The notes under the pieces: model-generated
What the model was told of the DNA's origin: nothing
The model's database searches: none
What the model saw: only the letters and a program-made list of their open reading frames with translations
In this document: positions 1 through 8,581 of the stretch, piece by piece
How the letters are laid out: each line of letters opens with the position of its first letter
Position numbering within the stretch: the stretch's first letter is position 1
Program-made: the position numbers and the translations under genes
NCBI GenBank assembly: GCA_030605085.1
Contig: JAUWBH010000013.1
Location: forward strand, 1 to 58,501
DNA from: Promethearchaeota archaeon
GTDB lineage: Archaea > Asgardarchaeota > Lokiarchaeia > Sigynarchaeales > SOKP01
DNA length: 58,501 nucleotides
Direction: 5' to 3'

Positions 1-90
1 ACTTCACTTGATTCCAAATGGACAAATGTAATAGGGGCCCTCATGGTAAAAAAAAAGATTATTAAAGGAGGTAAAACTAGCTCATCCTAA
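1..90 (+). CDS. C-terminal end of an upstream gene (partial)
   Basis: The first 90 bases read as 29 open codons and a TAA stop (88-90). The tail is basic and ends in a Gly-Gly-Lys-Thr-Ser-Ser-Ser stretch. The gene starts left of the window, so its family cannot be named. The open frame to position 1 and the plausible composition suggest a real C-terminus. The next gene starts about 70 bases downstream on the same strand. Confidence 0.45.
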   Translation, partial: TSLDSKWTNVIGALMVKKKIIKGGKTSSS

Positions 91-158
91 TAATATGGAA
101 AATTAATAATTTTAAATCTTTTTTTTTTTGATTTTTAACAAAAAAAATAAAAAATTAA

Positions 159-1103
159 ATGAAAATGAAAAGAAAAATTGACGATAAAACCTATTTGAAA
201 TATTTATTACAATCTTTAAATGTTAACGATTTAAAACAGATTTGTAGAGATTTTGCGATAAAAGGGTTTTCAAAATTTGCTAAAGTAAAATTAATAGATT
301 TCATTCTTGATTCTTTGTCGGAGGAAGAAATTAACGAGTTATTAAAAGAAAAGGAAATAGAAATTATATCTAGCGAAATTAATTTAGCTTTAAAGAAGAT
401 TAAGGGTGAAGATAGAGAAACGATTTCTAACATAAGAATTGTTAATCCAAAACTTCACGAAATCGAAATAAGTTTTAAAGGGTTCAACTGGGAAACCACC
501 TCGTTTTTATCCATTACAAAAGTTAACATCGAAAATCCCGAAAGAGATTGCGACTGTCGCGTCGGTTCAAACATGGGATTTTGTAACCACTTCTGGGTTG
601 GCTTTATCTTTTCCCTAAAAGAAGGATATTTCAAACTTTCCGATTGGAGTCTAACATTATTACCGGAGGATTTCGAAGAAAAAGTAAGATCAATTAAATT
701 ATCTAAGGGAGATATTGGCAAAGAAATATCTGAATCAGTAAGTTTAGTTGACGAGAGTTCCGAATCTTTCCATTTAATGGTACATGAAGGCAAAAGCATT
801 ACGGTCTACGAAGGAGAAATAGAGGAAATCGTCGAGAAACAGCAAGATTTTCAAGGAAATATAACTACCTATTATGTGGTTAGCTTAAAAAATGTTAGAT
901 TTGGACCGAGAGTTCAGAAGAAGAGTGATTTTCGAGAAGAAGATATTGAAAATATAGACAATTTGAAGCTGAGGATAAGTGAAAAATTAAACGATGAGAA
1001 CGATTTAAAAACAGGAGATAAAATTAGTGGTAATGGAAAGCTTACTAAAGACGCTTTTTTAGGTTTTATCGTGAAAAATATAAGAAAAATTGCAAAATTA
1101 TGA
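159..1103 (+). CDS. SWIM zinc-finger protein with N-terminal SAP/Rho-N-like helices
   Basis: A 314-residue protein. Residues 131-144 hold Cys131, Cys133, Cys142 and His144, the C-x-C...C-x-H arrangement of SWIM zinc fingers, which are linked to DNA or protein binding. Residues 20-52 resemble the short helical pair of SAP or Rho-N-terminal domains. The C-terminal ~100 residues are beta-rich, with a conserved-looking Tyr-Tyr-Val-Val-Ser-Leu strand, and could be an OB-like fold; that is inference. The role is unknown; a nucleic-acid-linked function is the reasonable guess. The ATG at 159 follows an A/T-rich leader without a clear ribosome binding site. It is not obviously in an operon with the pncB gene 125 bases downstream. 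Confidence 0.6.
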   Translation: MKMKRKIDDKTYLKYLLQSLNVNDLKQICRDFAIKGFSKFAKVKLIDFILDSLSEEEINELLKEKEIEIISSEINLALKKIKGEDRETISNIRIVNPKLHEIEISFKGFNWETTSFLSITKVNIENPERDCDCRVGSNMGFCNHFWVGFIFSLKEGYFKLSDWSLTLLPEDFEEKVRSIKLSKGDIGKEISESVSLVDESSESFHLMVHEGKSITVYEGEIEEIVEKQQDFQGNITTYYVVSLKNVRFGPRVQKKSDFREEDIENIDNLKLRISEKLNDENDLKTGDKISGNGKLTKDAFLGFIVKNIRKIAKL

Positions 1104-1228
1104 AATTGTAGTTATTCTTTTTTGAGTCTTTATTTTATTTTTAGAATTTTTATCAGTAAAAAAGGTTTATAATCGAAGAAATCAATTTAAATAATTAAAT
1201 AAGATAAATAATATCGTTGAAATAGGAT

Positions 1229-2608
1229 ATGAATAATATAAACTCTGGCTTTATAAACGACATTAACATGATACTTGCAACAGATTTTTATCAATTGACG
1301 ATGGGTGCTGCATATTATCAATACAATTTAGAAAATAAAATTGATGAAAAAAACGATGTAGCTACTTTTGAACTTTTTATGAGAAAATTTCCTAAAAATC
1401 GAAATTACCTAATTTTTGCAGGATTAGAACAAGCGATTTATTATTTACAGAATGCCAGATTTACTGAAAGGACGATAGAATTTTTGAAAAAGAAAGAAGT
1501 GTTTAAAAAGATAGACCCTAGTTTTTTTGACGATTATTTACCTAAATTTAAATTTGAAGTGGATGTATGGGCTATGAAAGAAGGAAACTTTTTCTTTCCT
1601 AACGAACCAATCATGAGAGTTAAAGGGCCAATCTTTCACGCCCAATTAGCCGAAACGTACTTATTAAATGTTATCAATTTTCAGACTTTGATTGCCTCTA
1701 AAGCATCAAGAATTAAAAACATTGCACCTGATAAAGTACTTCTTGAATTTGGCACAAGACGATCCCATAGCCCCCTAGCAGGTGTATACGCTGCGAGAGC
1801 AAGTTATGTGGCAGGATTTAACGGTACAAGTAATGTAGTGGCAGATATTGAATTAGGAATTAATTCAACTGGAACTATGGCGCACAGTTTTGTTCAAAAA
1901 TTTGATAAAGAAATTGATAGTTTTGAGTCATATTACGATATTTATGAAGAAAACTCAATTTTTTTAATTGATACATATGATACTGAAAAAGCGGCTCAAA
2001 AATGCTCTCAATTCGGAAATAATATAAGGGCAGTAAGAATTGATTCGGGAGATCTAATTGAACATGCCAGAAAAGTTCGAAAAATCTTAGACGATAACGG
2101 TTGTGAAAAAGTTTTAATTGTTGCTAGTTCCGATTTAAACGAATACAAAATAAAAGAAATCATTGAAAAAAAAGCTCCAATAGATGCATTTGGCATTGGA
2201 ACAGAATTAGCAACCTCACGCGACGATCCAACTATTTCTGGAGTGTATAAATTAATGGAATATAATTATAAGCCAAGAATAAAGATTAGTGAAGAAAAAA
2301 TAACTTATCCAGGAATAAAACAAGTATTCCGTTTTTACGGTAAAAACGGAATGTTTAAAGAAGACCTCTTGACACTAGAAGACGAGCAGGCATCCCCAAA
2401 TTCCGAACCATTATTGATACCAATAATGAAAAGCGGTAAATTAATTAACGAATTGCCAAATTTAGAGGAGATTCAACAATATTATTTAGAAAATATAAAA
2501 AAATTACCCGAGAGTTATAAAAAATTGAAGGAAGTAAGATTATTCAAGTTGAAAGTATCGAAAAAATTAGATGACTTAACAAAGATGTTAAAAGAAAAAT
2601 ATAAATGA
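1229..2608 (+). CDS. pncB: Nicotinate phosphoribosyltransferase
   Basis: A 459-residue protein matching the NAPRTase family. It makes nicotinate mononucleotide from nicotinate and PRPP in NAD salvage. Visible signatures are the N-terminal 'ATDFYQLTMGAAYYQ' motif, the central 'LLEFGTRRSHSP' motif with the conserved Arg-Arg and Ser, and the 'DIELGINSTGTMAHSFVQ' segment that carries the family's conserved Gly-Thr-Met-Ala-His. A 'VRIDSGDL' phosphate-binding loop follows. Length is normal for the family. It is encoded alone; the convergent zinc-ribbon gene ends 38 bases downstream. A second in-frame ATG lies at codon 14, so the exact start could be slightly later. Confidence 0.95.
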   Translation: MNNINSGFINDINMILATDFYQLTMGAAYYQYNLENKIDEKNDVATFELFMRKFPKNRNYLIFAGLEQAIYYLQNARFTERTIEFLKKKEVFKKIDPSFFDDYLPKFKFEVDVWAMKEGNFFFPNEPIMRVKGPIFHAQLAETYLLNVINFQTLIASKASRIKNIAPDKVLLEFGTRRSHSPLAGVYAARASYVAGFNGTSNVVADIELGINSTGTMAHSFVQKFDKEIDSFESYYDIYEENSIFLIDTYDTEKAAQKCSQFGNNIRAVRIDSGDLIEHARKVRKILDDNGCEKVLIVASSDLNEYKIKEIIEKKAPIDAFGIGTELATSRDDPTISGVYKLMEYNYKPRIKISEEKITYPGIKQVFRFYGKNGMFKEDLLTLEDEQASPNSEPLLIPIMKSGKLINELPNLEEIQQYYLENIKKLPESYKKLKEVRLFKLKVSKKLDDLTKMLKEKYK

Positions 2609-2645
2609 AAAGACCAATTTGTTCTTTTTTCTCTATTTCTAAGAA

Positions 2646-2996
2646 TTAATCAATTTGACTTCCGCATTCCGAGCAAAATTTGCTTGTTGCACGAGCACCG
2701 CAATGCGGGCAAAAACGATGAATTTCAGGAGGTTTTTCTATAATAGGTTTTTCTTGAACTGATTGTGTAACTACCGGAGGAGTATATTGTTGAGTCGATT
2801 GTTGATGAACTGGCTGTTGTTGACTATATTGGGGTGTTGTAACTTTTTGCTTTTTTGCTTGACTAATTGAACGCATTCCTATACAAAAAAAAACGACCCC
2901 TCCAACAATTAAAGGCCACCACCAGAATATAACACCCAATCCAATTAATACTATTCCAATGACAAGTATACACGAACCTTGATTTTGTGTTCCCAT
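2646..2996 (-). CDS. Membrane protein with C-terminal double-Cys zinc ribbon
   Basis: A 116-residue protein. Residues 9-45 contain two closely spaced hydrophobic segments, likely a membrane hairpin. A Gln/Pro/Thr-rich linker follows. The C-terminus has the zinc-ribbon signature 'FCPHCGARATSKFCSECG', with two C-x-x-C knuckles. Proteins with this layout are common in archaea and mostly uncharacterised; the ribbon probably faces the cytoplasm. It is convergent with pncB and lies downstream of the small GTPase on the same strand, about 110 bases away. Confidence 0.75.
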   Translation of the reverse strand: MGTQNQGSCILVIGIVLIGLGVIFWWWPLIVGGVVFFCIGMRSISQAKKQKVTTPQYSQQQPVHQQSTQQYTPPVVTQSVQEKPIIEKPPEIHRFCPHCGARATSKFCSECGSQID

Positions 2997-3106
2997 TAAA
3001 GTATCCCTTAAAAATTTTAAGTGATTTTAATAAATTATATTCAAAAAAATAGTTAAATTTCAGATATTTAAATTATTTTAATTACAAAACAAAACAACCT
3101 AATTTT

Positions 3107-3664
3107 CTATTTCTTACTTCCTAAAGTGTTAAAAATTTCTGTTGTTAATTTAATAAAAGCATTTTCTATACCAATGTTGTTTCTAGCACTCGTTTCAAAA
3201 TACCCTCGTATATTCAACTTCTCTATAAAAGCGCGGTCTTCTTCATCATTAATAAATTCTAAACCTTTATCGAATAAATCAAGCTTATTTCCAATCAAAA
3301 CACTTGGTTTGGGTTCAATAGCTTTCTCAACTTCAGTTTTCCAGCTGCTTAAATTAAAAAATGTCATTTTTCTAGTTAAATCAAAAGTATATATAATTCC
3401 TTGAGATCCGTTGTAAAAATACGGACGAACGACATTGAACTGTTCTTGTCCAGCTAAATCCCAAATCTGCAATGTCGCGTCTAAATTTAATTCGGGGATC
3501 GTTAAATCTTTAATATAAAAATTTGTTTCAATTGTCATTTTAATGTTTTCTAAAAAAACACCTTCAATATATTGTTTAAGGATAGCAGATTTGCCCACTC
3601 CTCCATCCCCTACAATACAGACCTTGTATATTCTTTTAACAAAATCGGACATGTTATTTTCCAT
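3107..3664 (-). CDS. Ras/Rab-like small GTPase
   Basis: A 185-residue protein with every G-box of a Ras-superfamily GTPase: G1 'GDGGVGKS' (residues 19-26), G2 Thr44 in 'MTIETNF', G3 'DLAGQE' (69-74), G4 'NKLD' (126-129) and G5 'ETSA' (about 157). The Gln of DLAGQE that assists hydrolysis is present. The C-terminus ends in Gly-Ser-Lys-Lys with no Cys, so prenylation is not expected. Small GTPases of this kind are expanded in Asgard archaea and are an eukaryotic-signature family. The protein is single-domain. It is divergent from the radical SAM gene at 3992, sharing a 327-base intergenic region. Its partners cannot be read from the sequence. Confidence 0.95.
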   Translation of the reverse strand: MENNMSDFVKRIYKVCIVGDGGVGKSAILKQYIEGVFLENIKMTIETNFYIKDLTIPELNLDATLQIWDLAGQEQFNVVRPYFYNGSQGIIYTFDLTRKMTFFNLSSWKTEVEKAIEPKPSVLIGNKLDLFDKGLEFINDEEDRAFIEKLNIRGYFETSARNNIGIENAFIKLTTEIFNTLGSKK

Positions 3665-3906
3665 TACATTTTTCTTTTGCTCGAATTATTCCTTTAAAGA
3701 TTCAAAACCGATTAATTTCTTTTAATTCCCGAATTTTAATTTTTTTAGTAAATTTATTAATCATTTAATCGAGCGCACATTTAAAGATTTATGTAATATT
3801 CTATTTTCTGTTGCTGTAAGAAAAAAATTTAACCCTGATTATATTTCTAAAAATAAAAAATATTAATAATTTTTTACCATATTTTTAATAAAAAAATATC
3901 TTTAAT

Positions 3907-3926
3907 AATATGTTTTTTAACATATT
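3907..3926. promoter_or_regulatory. Perfect palindrome, candidate operator
   Basis: Inside the 327-base intergenic region between the small GTPase and the radical SAM gene, an 8-base arm AATATGTT (3907-3914) is followed by a TTTT spacer and the exact inverse AACATATT (3919-3926). It sits about 65 bases upstream of the radical SAM start. A TATA-like stretch TGTTTAAATA follows at about 3952-3961. A dyad just upstream of a promoter could be a repressor or activator site, but AT-rich DNA makes such dyads by chance. The rest of this intergenic region shows nothing else. Confidence 0.3.
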
Positions 3927-3991
3927 GTTTTTAAATTAAAGCAGTTTTAATTTGTTTAAATAACCTTTTTAACTATTAAGGTGTAAAAAAT

Positions 3992-5721
3992 ATGTACCAT
4001 ATTGACGGTTCAGATTACTTAAACCAAAAGTATTATAAGAAAATAGTCAGCGTATGCCCAGAATGCCTACAACGAATTGACGCGGAAATCTACGAAGAAA
4101 ACGATAAAATTTGGATGAGAAAAACTTGTGAGGAGCATGGTGGTTTTAAGGATTTACTCAGTTCGTCCGCGAAATACTATAAATGGACTCATTATCAAAC
4201 AGACGAATGGAGTTTTGAGAAGGACGGCGAAGCGAACCCTCCAGACTGCAAAGCAACGGACCCCCGTGGATGTCCTTACAATTGTGGTCTATGCGAGGAA
4301 CATTTATCGACATGCTCGTTAGCATTAATAGACCTCACAAACCGCTGTAATTTTAACTGTAATTTCTGCTACGCTAAAGCTTTTGTATAATCTCTATACA
4401 ACAGGCGAATGTGCAGAAGGCAGGTTATCTAATAGAACCATCCTTAGAGGAAATTGACCGTATCATGGCTCATTTTAGGAGCAAACCTATTCCTCCTCCC
4501 GCCATTATGGTTACAGGAGGCGAACCTACGGTACGAAAAGATTTTCCTGAAATATGTGCCATGGCAAGAAAACACGGCTTTAAAGAAATTATCGTCGCTA
4601 CAAACGGTTATGGATTCCAGAAAAAGAATGGGGGCCTTGAATGGACTAAAAAAGTGTACGAGGCTGGTTTGGACACTTTATACTTTCAATTTGATGGTAT
4701 TAACGATGTTACTTACGAAAAAACTCGTGGTATTAAAAATTTAATGGCTTATAAAGAGCGAGTTATTGAAAATTGCAGAAAAGCTGGATTAACTAGCATA
4801 GTTTTAGTAGCTACAATTGCTAGGGGCGTTAATGATATTGAAATTGGTAATATTATTCAATACGCCATTGATAACATCGATGTAGTCCGTGGAATCACAT
4901 TTCAACCAGTGTCCTTATGTGGTCGAATTACACACGAAGAAATGAACGAGCTTCGTATTACAAACGCCGATATAATTCAAGAAATAGACAAACAAACGGG
5001 AGGAAAAATCGGTATTGAGAATGCTTGGTATCCGCTCACTACTATAGTTGAATTTGGAAGAATTATAGCCTATATAGCAGATGTTGAACCTGTAGAGTTT
5101 ACCTGCCACCCTGATTGTGGCTTCGCTACCTACATGGCCTTAGACCCTGAAACTAACGAGATGGTTCCTATAGTGGAATATTTTGATCCTCTCAAGATCG
5201 TTGATTTTTCGAGCCGATTTTGGGAAAAAATAAAAGATAAAGAAAAGAAGCCAATTGAGTTCTTTTCAAGTTTATTGGGAGATCTCGGCAAGACCTTGGA
5301 CAAGGGACTCAACTGGTTAGATAAACAACAAATAAAGGCTAGGTTCCTTTTGGGTATGATGCAATATACAAAAAAACCGGGCAAAATTATGGAAATGTTC
5401 AGTAGAGTTCTCATAGATGGAAAATGGGAAAGCATAAGCGCATTTACTCACGGAACATTGCTAATCAGCTCGATGCATTTTCAAGATGCATATAACTTTA
5501 ACATCGAGCGAGCTAAGAGATGTGTGGTTCATTTTGGTGTTGCGATGCCCGATGGAAGCGTAAAACAAATCTCTTTCTGTACGATGAACACTTTCCATCG
5601 AGAAAACATTGAGAAGCAAGTAGCTAAGAAGATGACTGATAAAGTTATGAATGAATTCGACACTTCGGTTGGACTTCGAACAGAAGAAATAGAACACGAT
5701 TTAACCTCTAAGGAGAATTAA
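3992..5721 (+). CDS. Tetraether-lipid-synthase-like radical SAM protein, interrupted by a 26-nt insertion
   Basis: Two frames together encode one radical SAM enzyme. The first (3992-4390, 132 codons) has a Cys-rich N-terminus ('SVCPECLQRI', several further Cys) and ends just after the cluster motif 'CNFNCNFCYAKA'. The second (from 4408 to 5721) continues at 'NVQKAGYLIEPSLEEID' and carries the SAM-binding 'TGGEPTVRKDFPEI' motif. In the Tes/GDGT-MAS family (MJ0619-type), which joins archaeal lipid chains, the Cys motif runs directly into a GYLYEP-like segment, so the natural join is ...AKA-NVQ.... An extra 26 nt separates them. The internal GTG at 4411 has no Shine-Dalgarno sequence, so independent translation of the second part is unlikely. 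Specificity (lipid synthase or another Tes-like enzyme) is inferred. A small gene follows 20 bases downstream. Confidence 0.75.
4382..4407 (+). other. 26-nt insertion with hairpin inside the radical SAM gene
   Basis: This stretch separates the AKA codons (ending at 4381) from the NVQ codons (starting at 4408) and shifts the frame. It contains TTGTATA (4383-4389), loop ATCTC and TATACAA (4395-4401), a perfect 7-bp stem. TTCTGC (4364-4369) and GCAGAA (4413-4418) outside it could pair as a second stem. The boundaries can slide up to four bases left without changing the protein, because GCT/GCG and AAA/AAG are synonymous. I looked for a canonical 3-4-3 bulge-helix-bulge in each of these registers and did not find one. 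Confidence 0.6.
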
Positions 5722-5741
5722 AAAAATTTGGTGATTTATAA

Positions 5742-6014
5742 ATGGAGGAAATAGATCCAGAGACAGGATTAAAAATCCGAAAATTAACTGAATTGAAACA
5801 ATCAGCAGCAGCTGAATACCAAGAATCCATGCTAAAAAGAGTGGAGCATTTTAGCCAACAAAGAGACACCACCTTTAACAGTTTCGTAGAAAACACAGTA
5901 GTAGGCGGACTCAAATTTCTATTAGATCTCAAAATCAAGCTTGACGATATGCTAGGTGAGAATAAGGATAAAGTCTATGACGCAGTTGAAAAACTTCTTT
6001 TATTTGGACTTTAA
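5742..6014 (+). CDS. Small hypothetical protein in operon with the radical SAM gene
   Basis: A 90-residue protein, mostly helical by composition, with no family I recognise. It has no Cys, no signal peptide and no obvious membrane segment. A GGTGAT Shine-Dalgarno sequence lies about 8 bases before its ATG and only 20 bases after the radical SAM stop, so it looks like a genuine translated gene of the same transcript. It may serve the same pathway. Its last residues (Leu-Leu-Leu-Phe-Gly-Leu) are hydrophobic. Confidence 0.6.
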   Translation: MEEIDPETGLKIRKLTELKQSAAAEYQESMLKRVEHFSQQRDTTFNSFVENTVVGGLKFLLDLKIKLDDMLGENKDKVYDAVEKLLLFGL

Positions 6015-6061
6015 TTTTTTTTTCTTAATATATTTTTTTAAATTACATTTTTCTTGTTATA

Positions 6062-7141
6062 ATGTCGTTTAATATAATTACATTACCAGTTATATTATTA
6101 TTCGTTGCGAACGGATTAGCTCAATTATATTACGCATTAAAGTTAAAAAAAAAGTTTCCTAATGAGCATAACATAAAAAACAGTTTTATTGCTTTCTTTC
6201 TATGGTCATTTGCCGGATTATTATATCCCTTCTTTTATTCGACGGATAATTCAAATATTCGCTTTTTTCAAGCAATATCCACATTTTTTATCTGTATATT
6301 TACTCCTATATTGCTTTTTTTTATTTTATATTACCAATATCGACTCGTTAAAAAAAATCCGAGCTTGAAAGAGAAACGCGAAATCAAAGCTTTTCTTAAA
6401 GAATATGATGAGAAAAACAGAAATTTGGAAGTTACAAAAACCTATACTTTGAAGACGGATTTACATAGAAAATTCTTACATTTATTCGCAGCGGGAATAA
6501 TAATTATACTATGGTATTTTGCGGTTTATATTTGGGACGGATTATGGAGGGGAAGTCAAGTGTGGGGTATAAGCGGGGCTGACTTTGGAAGATTTTTAAT
6601 TTTAACTGCAGGGTATTCAGGAATATTAGTCTTTGCAGCATTGGATTATGTTAGATTGTCTTATATTTTTGAGAATCGAAATCTTTATCATTTATTACCG
6701 GATAATGTTCTTAATTTATTGACGAAAGCTATGAAACGAAAAGAGCTTTTTGAATTTTTAAAACCTGTTTCTATGGTTTTAGCGTTAGTCCCGGCATTTT
6801 TTTTACCATTCGGAATTTTTTGTGCTATTGCGTTAATTGCAACTGTAGGAGATGGTGCGGCTTCTTTAATTGGTGAGAGTATAGGGAGACATCGTTTCCC
6901 AAAAAAGAGTGGTAAGACTATTGAGGGATACATTGCTGGTTTTCTTGCTTCGTTTGGAATAGGATTCTTATCCATATTTTTATTTGAAATAGATTTAAAT
7001 TTTAATAAAATAATAATAATTGCGTTTTCAGGAGCTTTAACATTTTTCGTAATAGATTTCGTAAATCTGGATCTAGACGATAATATGTTAAATCCATTAT
7101 TCTGCGTTCTTATAATGAGCTTACTATATTACCTTTTATAA
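6062..7141 (+). CDS. SEC59/DGK1/VTE5-type membrane lipid kinase or cytidylyltransferase-fold protein
   Basis: A 359-residue polytopic membrane protein with roughly eight hydrophobic segments. The middle holds 'DLHRKFLHLFAAG', matching the Arg-Lys...His motif that opens the catalytic part of dolichol kinase, yeast diacylglycerol kinase Dgk1 and phytol kinase. The later 'VGDGAASLIGESIG' and 'PKKSGKTIEG' match the family's Gly-Asp-Gly-Ala and Lys-Ser-x-Glu-Gly nucleotide-binding motifs. The family uses CTP to phosphorylate a lipid alcohol; the substrate here is unknown, and a polyprenol or an archaeal lipid is plausible. Its position after the Tes-like gene is consistent with lipid metabolism. 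Confidence 0.8.
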   Translation: MSFNIITLPVILLFVANGLAQLYYALKLKKKFPNEHNIKNSFIAFFLWSFAGLLYPFFYSTDNSNIRFFQAISTFFICIFTPILLFFILYYQYRLVKKNPSLKEKREIKAFLKEYDEKNRNLEVTKTYTLKTDLHRKFLHLFAAGIIIILWYFAVYIWDGLWRGSQVWGISGADFGRFLILTAGYSGILVFAALDYVRLSYIFENRNLYHLLPDNVLNLLTKAMKRKELFEFLKPVSMVLALVPAFFLPFGIFCAIALIATVGDGAASLIGESIGRHRFPKKSGKTIEGYIAGFLASFGIGFLSIFLFEIDLNFNKIIIIAFSGALTFFVIDFVNLDLDDNMLNPLFCVLIMSLLYYLL

Positions 7142-7176
7142 TTTTGAATAAATTTTTTCAAGTTATATAAAAAAGC

Positions 7177-7977
7177 ATGAAAAAAACAGTAATTTTTTTC
7201 GATTTGGATGACACTTTAGTTGTTGAAGAAGCATGTGCGGAAAGATCGTTTATAGCAACATCAATATATGCACAAAAAAAATATGGGATAAATCCAAACG
7301 AATTACATGTATCAGTAAGAACCCGTGCAAGGGAATTATGGCACAAAATGCCAACTTATCCTTATTGCTCGGAAATTTTAGGAATTAGTTCTTGGGAGGC
7401 ATTATGGGCAAAGTTTATTGGCGAAAACAAAAACCTAAAGAAATTAAACAAATTGGCAGGTCAATATCAAACTAATTCGTGGTATAAAGGGTTGTTAGAT
7501 TTCAATATTGACGATAGAACGTTTGCCAAAGAATTATCTCGAAGGTTCAATATTGAGAGAAGAAAAAGACATATTCTTTTTCCCGAAGTTATGGAAGTCC
7601 TTAAAAAAATAGCAAGCAATTATCGTTTAGGATTAATTACAAATGGAACTCCCGACCTGCAATGGGAAAAAATTAAAGGGGCGGGTATTGAGTCTTTCTT
7701 TGAACATGTAGTAATTTCCGGAGATGTAAATGTTAAAAAACCAAATAAAGAAATATTTTTAAGAGCAATAATAAGTTTCAAAACAACGAAAGAAAATTGC
7801 ATAATGGCGGGCAATAGTTTAGGATCGGACATTTTGGGAGCAAAAAATGCAGGAATTTATTCGATTTGGATAAATCGAAATAAAAAAGAACTCAAAGGAG
7901 ATATTCAACCTGATAAAATTATTACTAATTTGAATGAATTAACTGAAATATTAGAAAAACATCTGAAAAAGAACTAA
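7177..7977 (+). CDS. HAD-superfamily hydrolase
   Basis: A 266-residue protein with the HAD motifs in order: motif I 'FFDLDDTLV' (nucleophile Asp and acid Asp near residues 9 and 11), motif II 'GLITNGTP', motif III Lys in 'VKKPNKEIF', and motif IV 'AGNSLGSDILGAKNAGI'. The insertion between motifs I and II is a helical cap, as in subfamily I enzymes. Such proteins are usually phosphatases for small metabolites; the substrate cannot be read from sequence. Motif IV has Gly-Asn-Ser where Gly-Asp-Ser is typical. The gene starts 36 bases after the upstream lipid-kinase gene and could share its transcript. Confidence 0.9.
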   Translation: MKKTVIFFDLDDTLVVEEACAERSFIATSIYAQKKYGINPNELHVSVRTRARELWHKMPTYPYCSEILGISSWEALWAKFIGENKNLKKLNKLAGQYQTNSWYKGLLDFNIDDRTFAKELSRRFNIERRKRHILFPEVMEVLKKIASNYRLGLITNGTPDLQWEKIKGAGIESFFEHVVISGDVNVKKPNKEIFLRAIISFKTTKENCIMAGNSLGSDILGAKNAGIYSIWINRNKKELKGDIQPDKIITNLNELTEILEKHLKKN

Positions 7978-8226
7978 TAGCCCCTCCTAACTTGCAATAT
8001 GAAGGTAAACTTGAATTTTAATATTAAGTAATTATTAAAATCAGAAGAGAATTATTACCGACTTTAACGAGATGGTGGAATTAATTAAGGTTTTTAAAGA
8101 CTTATTAACTTACAGAATATATTTTGCGGCAATGTATTTTACTGTAATTTATTATTCCAATATTGCTCAAATGAGCTTTTTTACTCCAGCCCCATTGAAT
8201 TGCTTCTGCGTGGCCTAAAAGGTTAT
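7978..8226. other. Gap with an unassigned open stretch
   Basis: No intact gene seen. On the minus strand, about 8095-8219 reads as roughly 40 open codons that include 'GHAEAIQWGWSKKAHLS', which looks protein-like but has no start codon and no family I recognise. It may be another gene fragment next to the truncated radical SAM remnant at 8227. Confidence 0.3.
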
Positions 8227-8412
8227 TTATTTATCAACTTTAAAGTCAAATAATTTAGCATCATGTTCGGGAACCATACCGGCGATTGATATAAGACTGA
8301 GAGGTGGTCCTTTAATAATCGCATCCATTCCAGCTTCTAATCGAGCGGGATTAATATATAAAATTTTATTTGACTTAGATGTTAGAAGTTTATTTAAATT
8401 AAATACTATCAT
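8227..8412 (-). pseudogene. N-terminal remnant of a B12-binding radical SAM protein
   Basis: Sixty-one codons whose translation includes 'ILYINPARLEAGMDAI' and 'GPPLSLISIAGMVPEHD', followed by 'LFDFKVDK'. This is the N-terminal strand and loop pattern of the B12-binding domain in BchE-type radical SAM proteins, which normally run to 400-600 residues. A TAA stop comes after about one third of the B12 domain and no radical SAM core follows. It is therefore a truncated remnant. The family assignment is from motif memory and moderately secure. Confidence 0.55.
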
Positions 8413-8524
8413 ATTTTAATCATTGTTGAGCAATATTATTTTGTTTTATTGTGTGTGTGTTTTTTCTATTCAGTCAACATTAATCATTTCTTCATTTTTA
8501 AGAGATTTTTTCAGATTTTTTAAA

Positions 8525-8574
8525 GATATATTTTGAAGCAATAAATTTCAAATAACAAAAATTACTTTTAGGAG
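8525..8574 (+). promoter_or_regulatory. tbp promoter (TATA) and Shine-Dalgarno sequence
   Basis: GATATATTTT at 8525-8534 is a good archaeal TATA-box candidate. GGAG at 8571-8574 lies 7 bases before the tbp ATG. Transcription would start near 8557-8562, giving a leader of about 20-25 bases. Confidence 0.4.
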
Positions 8575-8581
8575 TAATAAT

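Noticed and set aside
4364..4418. A canonical bulge-helix-bulge intron at 4382-4407
   Set aside because: In all five coding-neutral registers I could not find a 4-bp central helix flanked by 3-base bulges. The hairpin is real, but the splicing claim stays open.
4411..5721. The second half of the radical SAM gene as an independent gene starting at GTG 4411
   Set aside because: There is no Shine-Dalgarno sequence, and the cluster-binding Cys motif needed by the enzyme lies only in the first half. One interrupted gene explains both.
8446..8462. TG dinucleotide run upstream of tbp
   Set aside because: It is only about five units long and has no visible partner or role.
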